From the NCBI RefSeq assembly GCF_003353015.1, contig NZ_QREM01000007.1, forward strand, positions 253,086 to 286,214: DNA of 33,129 bases, given 5' to 3'. The translations under genes were made by a program, and so were the position numbers. The DNA is from Xanthomonas arboricola (lineage in GTDB: Bacteria > Pseudomonadota > Gammaproteobacteria > Xanthomonadales > Xanthomonadaceae). A model generated the notes under the pieces. The model searched no databases. It was not told the DNA's origin and saw only the letters and a list, made by a program, of their open reading frames with translations. Of the stretch, positions 6,632-18,246 are shown piece by piece. Every line of letters starts with the position of its first letter. Position 1 is the first letter of the stretch.

Positions 6632-7891
6632 TCACTTATTGAGCACCTCGGTTGTCCATATCTGATCGTAATCCGCGTTGTGCGCCTTGGTAAAACCATG
6701 GGCATCGCTGAATCCATCATCGACCTTCTGGCCATCCTTATGGATCACGTAATGGCGCCCGCCGGCAACCTGGTCGCCGTGGTAATGCAGCTGCATCCGG
6801 TACACCAGCCTGCTCTCTTCTCCTGCTGGCGTCGCCTGCTGCTGTTCAACGCTGCCGGCTAGTTGCTGTATCTGCAACAGCGGTGTCGTCTGCTGCGGAT
6901 GGGCCACCACCCAGCTTCTGAACCTGGCCTGGTCCTGCGCTGGCGCCTGCCCGGACGCTGGCCAGATGTAGAGAAACGTTGCGGGCGTGCCGGGTGCCGT
7001 ACTGGCCGCCGGCATGTGCCACTCATAGACCTGGTGCCTACCATCGGCTGTCGTCATCTCGAGCAGGCGGGCACTGGCTTGCGATAGGTTGCTGGTGGCG
7101 ACCGGCAGTTCACTGATCGGGACGAGGCTGGAGTTCGGGACGGCGCCCGCCAGTGCCAGTAGCAGATCGCGCTGGTTTGTCACTTCCTGTTCGTTCAACG
7201 ACAGCGAGCGCAAGTAGCGCGAACGCAGGCTGAAACGGTAGCGCGTTTCCTGCAGGGTGAATTCTCCCTCGACCCTGGAGGCTTCGTGCCAGTCGTGCCC
7301 AGGTGCCAGATTGACAGCGCCGTGCATGACGCAAAACCCCTGCCGGGATTGCGCCGCTGGCGGGAAGGGCGCTGCACTGCTGGTGATCGATGCCAGGATG
7401 TCCTTGGTGCGCCGTTCGGTGATGTCCTGCAGGCGGCTGATGGCCGTTTTCTGGAAGCGAAAGGTCGTGCCATCGCGATGAATGAAGCCGGTGACCTGCA
7501 CCACATTCGGGTCGAGCGGCAGCGCGTCTTCGGCGTGTACGACGATGACCCTGCCATCGTCCTGCGCCAGCGTTTCCACGGGCTTGATCAGTTGGCGCAC
7601 CCGGCCATTGCTGGCCGGTGCTTGCGCGGCCAGCAGGCGCTGCGCATAGCTAGTCGCGTCCTCGCGGTAGCTGTCGATGTCGCCCCAGTAAAACTGCGCG
7701 GAACTCCCCAGGAAATGCAGGGGAACATCAGCCGTCACGGCAAGACGCCCGATGCAGTAACTGGTGTTGACGGGATTGTCCGCCGACGGCGGCAACGATT
7801 TGTTGGTGGTGTTGGTTGTGCTGCAAGCGGCAAGCAACGCCATGGCAGCAAGCAGCGGCGCGCGCATCAAACGCGTGGCGGAACGTCTCAA
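6632..7891 (-). CDS. Tli4-like T6SS immunity lipoprotein
   Basis: The open frame continues far upstream, but a lipoprotein signal begins at TTG 7891 (MRRSATRLMRAPLLAAM, lipobox LAAC, Cys23). A GAGGGA ribosome binding site lies 6 bp upstream; ATG 7867 is the alternative start. The 419-residue protein has an N-terminal domain starting SYCIGRLAVTADVPLHFLGS and a C-terminal domain with QGFCVMHGAVNL and EGEFTLQETRYRFSLRSR. This matches my memory of the Tli4 family, periplasmic proteins that neutralise Tle4-type phospholipase effectors of type VI secretion. No Tle lipase, VgrG or PAAR gene lies beside it, so it would be an orphan immunity gene guarding against neighbours. The family call is moderate; the lipoprotein call is strong. 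Confidence 0.65.
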   Translation of the reverse strand: MRRSATRLMRAPLLAAMALLAACSTTNTTNKSLPPSADNPVNTSYCIGRLAVTADVPLHFLGSSAQFYWGDIDSYREDATSYAQRLLAAQAPASNGRVRQLIKPVETLAQDDGRVIVVHAEDALPLDPNVVQVTGFIHRDGTTFRFQKTAISRLQDITERRTKDILASITSSAAPFPPAAQSRQGFCVMHGAVNLAPGHDWHEASRVEGEFTLQETRYRFSLRSRYLRSLSLNEQEVTNQRDLLLALAGAVPNSSLVPISELPVATSNLSQASARLLEMTTADGRHQVYEWHMPAASTAPGTPATFLYIWPASGQAPAQDQARFRSWVVAHPQQTTPLLQIQQLAGSVEQQQATPAGEESRLVYRMQLHYHGDQVAGGRHYVIHKDGQKVDDGFSDAHGFTKAHNADYDQIWTTEVLNK

Positions 7892-8226
7892 CGCAATTCC
7901 CTCAGAACAGCAATCGGCAATGATAGATGACGCCGGTCCACGTGGTGCGCCACCGCTGGCCAGGTGATCTGGTGCTTCCTGCTGCTTCCGTGCATTGGCC
8001 GATTGCGGGGTCGAGCGAGCCGCATCCGTTCTGGCCGGTGCAGGCCAACGGAAACCGCACTGCGCCACCTTGCATCGGCTTTTATGCCGTGGTGATAGTG
8101 ATGGCGTGCCTGCTTCCGTTGGCTGGGGCGTGTGGGGGTTGCGTTGGGAGGGGCCGGTGCTCGGAGGTCGCACACCCACGTGTGCGCCTTCCTCTGCGGG
8201 AGTGGCGCACAGGGTGCCCGCGCTTG
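7892..8226. other. 335-bp gap without a convincing gene
   Basis: Between two minus-strand envelope-protein genes. Open frames on both strands cross it, but none has a plausible start, motif or protein-like composition. The ribosome binding site of the Tli4-like gene lies at its left edge. No hairpin with T-run was found. Confidence 0.4.
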
Positions 8227-8895
8227 CTATGGCTTCTTTCGATACACCCCACCGAAGGACACGTTCATTCCGCCGCATTCCAGGTTGTCGTCGGCCAGCA
8301 GCATGTCGCCCAGCAATTGCAGGCGTACCTTGCAGGTGTTCTCGTTGACCTCGACGCGGTTGCCTTCGGGATAGCCGCGCGCGGTGACCGATCCGGTGTG
8401 CGGACCGCCCGGCGTCTGTTCCGGATCGGGATAGGCGCTGGGCCAGTACGCATCGCCGTTGACGGTGATGCTGCCGTCTGCGTTGGTGGTCAATTGCAGC
8501 GTGTTGTCGCCATAGTGCCAGTGGCCGTTCCATGCTTGCGGTGTGGGCGTGGCCGCGCTTGGTTGCATCTGCAGGCTGGACTGTGCGACCCAACCTGCGG
8601 TGCCGCCGCCCTTGTTGGGATAGAGCACGCAGACATAGGCATTGCGGCGCTGCGCCGTCAGGACGACATCGTTCTTGACCACGTAGGCGCGCCCCTGGCA
8701 CGCGGCCCCGCCCGTGTCCGGGCAGCCATCGGTGTCCTTGAGCAGGTACAGGCGCGGCGGGATGACCTTGCCGAGGGAGAACGCCACCGGCGCGCTGGTG
8801 AACAACCCATTGCGGCAGGTGGCATCGTCGGCGGCAGGTGCGGCGTGGACCAACGGCGAAACGCCCAACAGGGTAAGCATCCAGGCCTTACGCAT
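8227..8895 (-). CDS. Secreted cysteine-containing protein with SH3-like N-terminal half
   Basis: Start ATG 8895 (MRKAWMLTLLGVSPLVHA, Sec signal peptide) with GGAGTG 6 bp upstream; a GTG three codons earlier overlaps that ribosome binding site. The mature protein has paired cysteines (ATCRNG, DGCPD, AACQGR, YVCVLY, NTCKVR, LECGG), consistent with periplasmic disulfides. The first half, with PPRLYLLKDTDG, YVVKNDVVL and GGGTAGWVAQSSLQ, resembles a bacterial SH3-type fold. The second half begins WNGHWHYGDNTLQL and ends LADDNLECGGMNVSFGGVY, a beta-rich domain. No enzyme motif is visible. Lying 335 bp upstream of a Tli4-like lipoprotein on the same strand, it could be another envelope-protecting factor; that is inference. 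Confidence 0.75.
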   Translation of the reverse strand: MRKAWMLTLLGVSPLVHAAPAADDATCRNGLFTSAPVAFSLGKVIPPRLYLLKDTDGCPDTGGAACQGRAYVVKNDVVLTAQRRNAYVCVLYPNKGGGTAGWVAQSSLQMQPSAATPTPQAWNGHWHYGDNTLQLTTNADGSITVNGDAYWPSAYPDPEQTPGGPHTGSVTARGYPEGNRVEVNENTCKVRLQLLGDMLLADDNLECGGMNVSFGGVYRKKP

Positions 8896-9164
8896 CGCAA
8901 TCACTCCAGATGTGGCGCGGTAGTGTGCGGCAAACCGGGCCGTCTTTCAGCAGGAAAGTGCCACCACACGCCACGCATGCCCCAGCCGCGCCGACCTACG
9001 TGCAGTTTCACGCTCAGCGCGCAGGCGCGTGCCGCCGCGTGCAGTGCGGAGCGTTTCTACGCCCCGCAGCCCATGCTTGCGTCTGATTCACCTGGTGGGC
9101 GTGCATGGGGCTTCTTCACCTGGGCAGGCAGATGCTGCTGTCTTCAATCGAGAGGGAGTGGAGC

Positions 9165-9785
9165 ATGAAACAATCACTGTTGGTCCTGTCCATGGTCGCA
9201 GCGCTGGCGCTCGCTGGCTGCAAGCCTGATGCCGACAAGGAGGCCGCAGCGCCTGCCGCGTCCACCGAGCCGACGCCGACCGGTGGCGCGGCAACCCCGA
9301 CCACGCCGCCCGTCGGCGAAGCCAGCCCGGCGCCGGAAGGCGCGGCGCGCGCGAGTTCCGGAGACGACATCGCCCTTGGCTTGCTCGGGGCGGTGAACAA
9401 CCACGAGATCGCCGCAGCGAAGCAGGCGCAGGACAAGAAGGTCACCGGCGCGGTGCTCGAGTACGCGAAGATGATGGAAAAAGAGCACACCGAGAACCTG
9501 GAAAAGACCAAGGCGCTGGGAACACTGGCCGAAACCCCGGACGTCAAGAAGCTGGAGAGCAAGGGCGAGCAGGACCTGTCCACGCTGGGCCAGACGTCCG
9601 GCAAGGACTACGCGGCGGCCTACATCGATGCAATGATCGCCGGGCACAAGGAGGCGCTGCAGCTGATCCAGACGCAGATGATGACGGTAGCGTCGACCGA
9701 GCCGGTCAAGCAGCACCTGACCGAGACCAAGACGCACGTCGAGCAGCACCTGGCGAAGGCGGAAGCCATCAAGAAGGCAATGTAA
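9165..9785 (+). CDS. DUF4142 (ferritin-like fold) lipoprotein
   Basis: A 206-residue lipoprotein: signal MKQSLLVLSMVAALA with lipobox LAGC (Cys19). A Pro/Ala/Thr-rich linker (residues ~25-62) is followed by a long helical domain with GAVNNHEIAAAKQAQDKK, YAKMMEKEHTENLEK, KDYAAAYIDAMIAGHKEAL and VKQHLTETKTHVEQHLAKA. The His/Glu-bearing helices are the DUF4142 pattern, a four-helix bundle related to ferritin-like proteins, usually periplasmic and often stress-induced. The ATG follows GAGAGGGAGTGGAGC, so the open frame from 9105 is not used. A perfect-stem hairpin directly after the stop marks a single-gene unit. Confidence 0.85.
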   Translation: MKQSLLVLSMVAALALAGCKPDADKEAAAPAASTEPTPTGGAATPTTPPVGEASPAPEGAARASSGDDIALGLLGAVNNHEIAAAKQAQDKKVTGAVLEYAKMMEKEHTENLEKTKALGTLAETPDVKKLESKGEQDLSTLGQTSGKDYAAAYIDAMIAGHKEALQLIQTQMMTVASTEPVKQHLTETKTHVEQHLAKAEAIKKAM

Positions 9786-9790
9786 GCGCG

Positions 9791-9825
9791 GGCGTGGCAG
9801 ATCGCTGGTCTGCCACGCCTGGTTT
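9791..9825 (+). terminator. Terminator-like hairpin after the DUF4142 gene
   Basis: GGCGTGGCAGA (9791-9801) pairs perfectly with TCTGCCACGCC (9809-9819) around a 7-base loop, 5 bp after the stop codon. The T tract behind it is weak (TGGTTT). Confidence 0.6.
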
Positions 9826-9862
9826 GCAAGCGGCGAGGGAGAGACTTCGCCGTTTTCGAGTT

Positions 9863-10162
9863 TCAGGGGCCCGAAAAGGGAATCAGGGAAAAAGCGATTC
9901 CTCCCACAACTGCCAACAGCGCCAGCACGCCAAGAATTATCGAATACAGACGCCTGGAAAAATTGGGGCGGCGCCAGATGGCCCGGAGAATGGCGATCGG
10001 AATTAATGCATAGACCGCACAAAGGGCAATGAAGTACCAGTTGATCTGATAGGAGGAGCCCTTGCCCAGCGTGTTTCCGACTTGAAACAAGACCACTCCA
10101 CCGACAAGCGACAGGAAAGAGCGGATCGCAAATGCATTGGTGGTTCTTGTTTGAATGCTCAT
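9863..10162 (-). CDS. Small inner-membrane protein with three predicted helices
   Basis: A 99-residue protein starting at ATG 10162 (MSIQTRTTNAFAIRSF); the open frame extends to 10258 but the extra residues are unlike a protein start. Three hydrophobic segments are visible: FLSLVGGVVLFQVG (~16-30), INWYFIALCAVYALIPIAIL (~39-60) and LYSIILGVLALLAVVGGIAF (~72-94), separated by short basic loops (RAIWRRPNFSRR), so the loop after helix 2 should be cytoplasmic. No family recognised. The ribosome binding site is weak. Confidence 0.6.
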   Translation of the reverse strand: MSIQTRTTNAFAIRSFLSLVGGVVLFQVGNTLGKGSSYQINWYFIALCAVYALIPIAILRAIWRRPNFSRRLYSIILGVLALLAVVGGIAFSLIPFSGP

Positions 10163-10792
10163 ATAGTCACATCGATCTTGAAAATTGCCCCAGCCGGGAG
10201 GCCTGTGCAGGCTAAATGCAAACGACGATGTACTGGCCTGTTTGTTGCGCCTTGCCACCTGGCCCCAGGGTTGCCGATGTGCTCACCTGCGGCGACCATG
10301 AATCCCATCAACGTGATCTGCTCTCACGCATCCACTGAACGTGTTTGCTTCAGCACCCAGCGTCATCGCAGCTTTGCAATGACGTCAAATACGTTGCGGT
10401 GCTATCAACCAGCAAAATCGGCGACGGCCAGTACCCGCAAGCAACCGTGCCTCCCCGCGCTGTCCCTCCGCGGGCGCTGCCTTAAGCGACTAGGCTTCGC
10501 TGAAGGCGTAGCCACAGGATGTGCACTGGATGATGCAGGCGTTTATCCGTTGCGCCATGGGACTGGACTGACTACCAGCGTACCTACGGCGGCCAGCTGG
10601 CCACGCCTAAGCCTACGCCGCTGGCGGTCCGCGTGATAACCTGACCACCGCCATTCTGGCGAAGACGGAACATCATGTGGCCCAGCCGACACCGTCGCAA
10701 GCGGTGCCGGAGCTGTCTCGCAGAGCCATGCTTAACGCAAGTCGCCCAGAGACAAGCACGTCATTTCAACTACTACCAGGGAGGTATTCATC
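10163..10792. other. 630-bp stretch without a convincing intact gene
   Basis: No protein-like frame with a good start is present. Just before the TrbM gene two overlapping frames look protein-like for short stretches: one reads DWTDYQRTYGGQLATPKP at about 10559-10612, the other RDNLTTAILAKTEHHV from about 10632, running to a TGA that overlaps the next ATG. They could be a frameshifted relic of an upstream gene. Confidence 0.35.
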
Positions 10793-11113
10793 ATGAAGCC
10801 ACGCACCACTGCTGCCACTTTCGCGCTGGCTGCGGCTTTAGGCCTCGGCCTGAGCGCCCCGGCTCGCGCCCAGGCGCCAGATCCTTGCTCGGTCTTTCTT
10901 TGCATGGCCAGCAAGACCGGCTTCGGCGCTCCGACTGCCGAATGTGCAGCACCAATTGGCGTCTTCCACGCCATCCAGGTGTGGGACCCGCACTTCGACT
11001 CGCCAGCCACGGCGGCGGCACGCCGGGCATATCTGATGACTTGTCCCGGCGCGAGCGTCCCGAATCAGGCCATCTTGGAAGCCATTATCGGGAAATGGGG
11101 TTATAAGCTTTGA
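10793..11113 (+). CDS. trbM: TrbM/KikA-type conjugal transfer protein (orphan)
   Basis: A 106-residue secreted protein with a Sec signal (MKPRTTAATFALAAALGLGL, cleavage after ARA) and a strong GGGAGGT ribosome binding site. The mature sequence DPCSVFLCMASKTGFG, VFHAIQVWDPHFD, YLMTCPGA and IIGKWG is the TrbM signature. Four cysteines (PC, LCM, EC, TCP) suggest two disulfides. TrbM proteins are periplasmic accessories of conjugative mating-pair formation on IncP-type plasmids and integrative elements. No other transfer gene lies in the window, so this copy is an orphan left by, or co-opted from, a conjugative element. Confidence 0.8.
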   Translation: MKPRTTAATFALAAALGLGLSAPARAQAPDPCSVFLCMASKTGFGAPTAECAAPIGVFHAIQVWDPHFDSPATAAARRAYLMTCPGASVPNQAILEAIIGKWGYKL

Positions 11114-11833
11114 TGCATATCACCCGCTAACTGAGAAACCTGCTTCTGAGACGTGCGGGAGTACCACCATGCCCCTGTCCGCCACGTGGATGGCGCAATG
11201 CCTTTTTGTGCCATTGGGTTGCTAAACATCGGTCAATGGCAAGCGAACCCGCTGCCTTTGTAGATCCGTCCGCAGGAAAGCGCAGTCTGGCCCCGTTCTT
11301 GTTTGCTCAGTTGGCGGCGCTCACGGTGGTCTCTGCAGATGCACTGCGCGATTTCCCACCAAGCAAAAAAACGTGGTCTGGTTTAGTAAAAAACCAGATC
11401 CCGGTGTCCGACATCACTGGCGTCTCCTTTGCCGTTGCAACCGTGGCGATGGCCAGCAGTGCCGCCATGACGTCGCTCCGCATCCTTGCTCTCCCTGCAG
11501 GTTGAGGCCCTAGCCTACAAGCCTTGGGCGTTGGCCAGTGCTGCCTGAGCCTTCACCACAGCCGCGCTTGTTTGATTTTCGTCAATTCCACCGACACATG
11601 AAATTCGCAGCCGGGGTGCTTGACTGCATCGGTCAAGAATCGTTGCGGAGTTGCGCATGAGTGCAGTCACGGTGGGAAGGGTCGACCAGGGATCGGGTAG
11701 AGATGGGTCGATCCGGACGGGAGTTGGACTGGTGCGTCGTGACCGAGCACCGGCGGGTCTGCGGGGCGGGTCGGCCCGTATCGCGTTCTTTGTCACGGCG
11801 CGCGTCTGCGCCGTGGTCGGCTGAGGGGGCGCC
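11114..11833. other. 720-bp intergenic region upstream of the glgE operon
   Basis: No convincing gene on either strand. A plus-strand frame at 11206-11505 lacks motifs and a ribosome binding site. A minus-strand 58-codon frame (11483-11307) has a good GGGAGAGCAAGGATG start but contains an intrinsic terminator. The right part should hold the operon promoter; I could not pick one with confidence. GAGGGGGC at about 11825 is the glgE ribosome binding site. Confidence 0.4.
11365..11402 (-). terminator. Intrinsic terminator on the minus strand with no gene behind it
   Basis: On the minus strand GGATCTGGTTT pairs with AAACCAGACC (plus-strand positions 11391-11401 and 11375-11384), with a one-base bulge and a 6-base loop. 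After ACG the strand continues into seven T (complement of 11365-11371). Stem, loop and T-run are those of a Rho-independent terminator. No confident coding gene precedes it on that strand. Confidence 0.55.
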
Positions 11834-14800
11834 ATGCGGATCTGTGTTCTCAACGAGGCAACCGGGGACCAAGCCGGGCTGGAGCAGCGCTGCAGGTCGG
11901 CGCGCGAGGCGGGCTTTGATCATGTGGTGCTCGCGCCGCCGTTTGCGCGCGACGCCCAGGGCCGGCTGAGTGAGGTGGCCGGTGCCAGCGAGGCCGACGC
12001 GCAGCGCCTGCGCGAGGTGGTGCAGGCCGCGCACCGCGCCGGCGTGAAGCTGCTGCTCGACGTGCGCCTGGATGAAGTGGGTGGCGACAGCGCGGTGGTA
12101 CGCGACAACCCGCAGTGGTTCCGTGCGCGCAGCACGGCGGTGCCGGACCCGCGCCAGCCGCGCGCCACGCCCGAAGTGGCCGAGGCACGCTTCACCTATG
12201 CGCAGGAAGGTGCGGCGCTGGTGGAGTGGTGGAGCGCGAGCTTGCTGGACTGGGCCTCGCAGGGCGTGGCCGGCTTCCGCCTGTTGCAGCCGCAGCAGGT
12301 GCCGGCGCAACGCTGGCGCGAGTTGATCGCCCGCGTGCATGCGCAGGCACCGGAGGTGGTGTTTGCGGCGTGGACGCCGGGCCTGGGCATCGAGGCCTTG
12401 CAGCAGCTGGCCGGTGCCGGGTTCGATGTGGCGTTCTCCTCGCTCACATGGTGGGACGGCCGCGGCAGCTGGTTCTTCGACGAAGACACGGCGCTGCGCG
12501 CGTTGGCGTCGCAGATCGTTGCGGTGGTGGGTGCGCCCGAGGGCAAACCTGCGGCCGCTGCCGGGCAGCACTGGCAGCTGGCCCAGGCCCTGGGCGGGGC
12601 ATGGTTGCTGGACGAGGCGCAGCTGGAGACGTTGCCGTTGTCGATCAGGGCGCGCGATGGCGTGCCGCCCAGCACTGCCGGCCTGCGCTTGCGCCCGCTG
12701 CTGCGCGAGGGCACCGGTCTGACGGCGGTGGCCATCGAGCCATTGGGGGGCTTGCCGTCGCTACTGCTGATCAACGGCGATGCCGACCATGTGGTGCCGG
12801 TCCCGGCGCCGGACCTGTTGCGCCTGCTCGGCGATGCCGAAGCGCTGGTGGGCGAAGACGGCAGCACGCTTTCCGGTGCGACGCTGGAAGCGCTGGAGCC
12901 GGGCGAGGTGCGGGTGTACCGCAGCGTGCCGGCGCGGCATGTGCTGGCGGTGCCGCGCATGCGCCCGCGTGCGCAGACCGCGGCCGCCTGGCCACGTGTG
13001 TGCATCGAGTCGGTGACGCCGTCGGTCGATAACGGCCGCTTCCCGGTCAAGCGCACCGTGGGCGACCGCATCTGCGTGGAGGCCGATGCGTTCTGCGATG
13101 GGCACGACCGTATCGCGGTGGCGGTGCTGTGGCGCCCGGCCGATGCCAAGACCTGGGCCAGTGCGCCGATGCGTGCGCTGGGCAACGATCGCTGGCGCGC
13201 GGAGTTCCCGCTCGAGCGCATCGGCACCTATGAGTTCCGCGTCGAAGGCTGGCGCGATGTGTTCGCCACCTTGCATGCGGATCTGGAAAAGAAGCGCGCC
13301 GCCAACACGGTGCTGCCGGTGGATGTGCAGGAAGCAGTGGCCGTGGTGCAGGCCGCGCACGCACGCAGTAACGGTGCGCTGGCCGAGCGCCTGCAGGCCG
13401 TCCTCACCCGCATCGGTGCGCAGAGCGAGCCGCTGCAGCAGCTGGCGATCGTGCTGGAGCCGGACACCGCGCAGGCGATGGCAGCAGCCGACGACAAGCC
13501 GTTCCGCTCCGAGACGCCGGTGACCTTCCGGGTGGAGTCCGAGCGGCGCGCGGCGCATTTCGCCAGCTGGTACGAATTGTTCCCGCGCTCGCAAAGCGGC
13601 GATCCGCAGCGGCACGGCACCTTCGACGATGTGATCAAGCGGCTGGCGCATATCCGCGCGATGCACTTCGACGTGCTGTACATGCCGCCGATCCATCCGA
13701 TTGGGTTGAATAACCGCAAGGGCCGCAACAACTCGGTCACTGCGGTCGACGGCGAGCCGGGCAGCCCGTATGCGATCGGTGCCAGCGATGGCGGGCATAC
13801 CGAGGTGCATGCCGAGCTCGGCGGGCTGGATGGTTTCCGCCGCCTGATCCAGGCCGCGCGTGCACATGGGCTGGAAGTGGCGCTGGATTTCGCCATCCAG
13901 TGCGCGCCGGATCACCCGTGGTTGAAGGAGCACAAGGACTGGTTCACCTGGCGCGCGGATGGCTCGATTCCGTACGCGGAAAACCCGCCGAAGAAATACC
14001 AGGACATCGTCAACGTCGATTTCTACGCCAGCGGTGCGGTGCCGGACCTGTGGAACACGCTGCGCGATGCGGTGCTGTTCTGGGTCAACGAGGGGGTGAC
14101 GCTGTTCCGCGTCGACAACCCGCATACCAAGCCGTTCCCGTTCTGGGAGTGGTTGATTGCCGACATCCGCGGGCGCCGGCCGGATGTGGTGTTCCTGTCG
14201 GAGGCCTTCACCCGGCCGAAGATGATGTACCGGCTGGCCAAGTGCGGCTTCTCGCAGTCCTATACCTACTTCACCTGGCGCAACCACAAGCACGAGCTGC
14301 AGGAGTACGTGGAAGAGTTGAACCAGGGCGTGCCGCGCGAATGCTTCCGCCCGCATTTCTTCGTCAACACGCCGGATATCAATCCGCTGTTCCTGCAGAC
14401 CAGCGGGCGTAACGGGCATCTGATCCGCGCCGCGCTGGCGACCACGCTGTCGGGGCTATGGGGCATGTACCAGGGCTTCGAGCTATGCGAGGCCACGCCG
14501 CTGGCGCCGGGCAAGGAAGAGTATCTGGACTCGGAGAAGTTCCAGCTGCGTGCCTGGCCCGAGCGTGCGCCCGGCGACATCGTCGATGAGATCACCCGCT
14601 TCAACCAGCTGCGCCGCATGCATCCGGAACTGCAGTCGCACCTTGGCACGCGCTTCTACCAGGCGCACAACGACCAGGTGCTGTACTTCGGCAAGTTCCT
14701 GGACGCCGGCTACCTGTCGCGCAGCCGCAGCATGGTGCTGGTGGCGATCAACCTGGATCCGCAGGCGGGCCAGGACGCGGACATCGAAATTCCCTTGTGG

Positions 14801-14946
14801 GAGTTGGGCCTGCTCGATCACGCCAGCGTGGCGGTGGACGATCTGTGGGACGGCCACCGCTTCACGTGGCAAGGCAAGTATCAGCACATCCGCTTAGAGG
14901 CGACGCGGCCGTTCGCGTTATGGCGCATCCGCGCAGGAGAGGTTGC

Positions 14947-14950
<4 letters not shown>
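11834..14950 (+). CDS. glgE: Alpha-1,4-glucan:maltose-1-phosphate maltosyltransferase with extra N-terminal pseudo-amylase domain
   Basis: Transfers maltosyl units from maltose-1-phosphate to the non-reducing end of alpha-1,4-glucans in the cytoplasm. The canonical GlgE part begins near residue 388 ([20 protein letters not shown], the DUF3416-type domain) and is followed by the GH13 barrel with [18 protein letters not shown] and NRKGRNNS. The nucleophile is D761 in [10 protein letters not shown] and the acid/base E790 in LSEAFTRP, 29 residues apart as in characterised GlgE. About 387 extra N-terminal residues form a second amylase-like domain ([30 protein letters not shown]) in which the expected catalytic Asp is Leu151. 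Typical GlgE is about 660-700 residues; this one is 1038. The stop overlaps the treS start (ATGA), so translation is coupled. Confidence 0.95.

Positions 14951-18242
<3,292 letters not shown>

Positions 18243-18246
<4 letters not shown>

Noticed and set aside
7892-8701. N-terminal extension of the Tli4-like ORF up to 8701
   Set aside because: It overlaps the SH3-like protein gene in another frame and lacks protein character; a lipoprotein signal with a ribosome binding site starts at 7891.
10559-10796. Protein-like segments upstream of trbM in two frames (DWTDYQRTYGGQLA..., RDNLTTAILAKTEHHV...)
   Set aside because: No start codon, a stop in the first frame and no recognisable family; at most a frameshifted relic.
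11307-11483. Minus-strand 58-codon ORF with good ribosome binding site and signal-like N-terminus (MRSDVMAALLAIATVATA)
   Set aside because: An intrinsic terminator (hairpin plus seven T) lies inside the frame, so a message would end before the stop codon. Kept only as part of the small-RNA finding.
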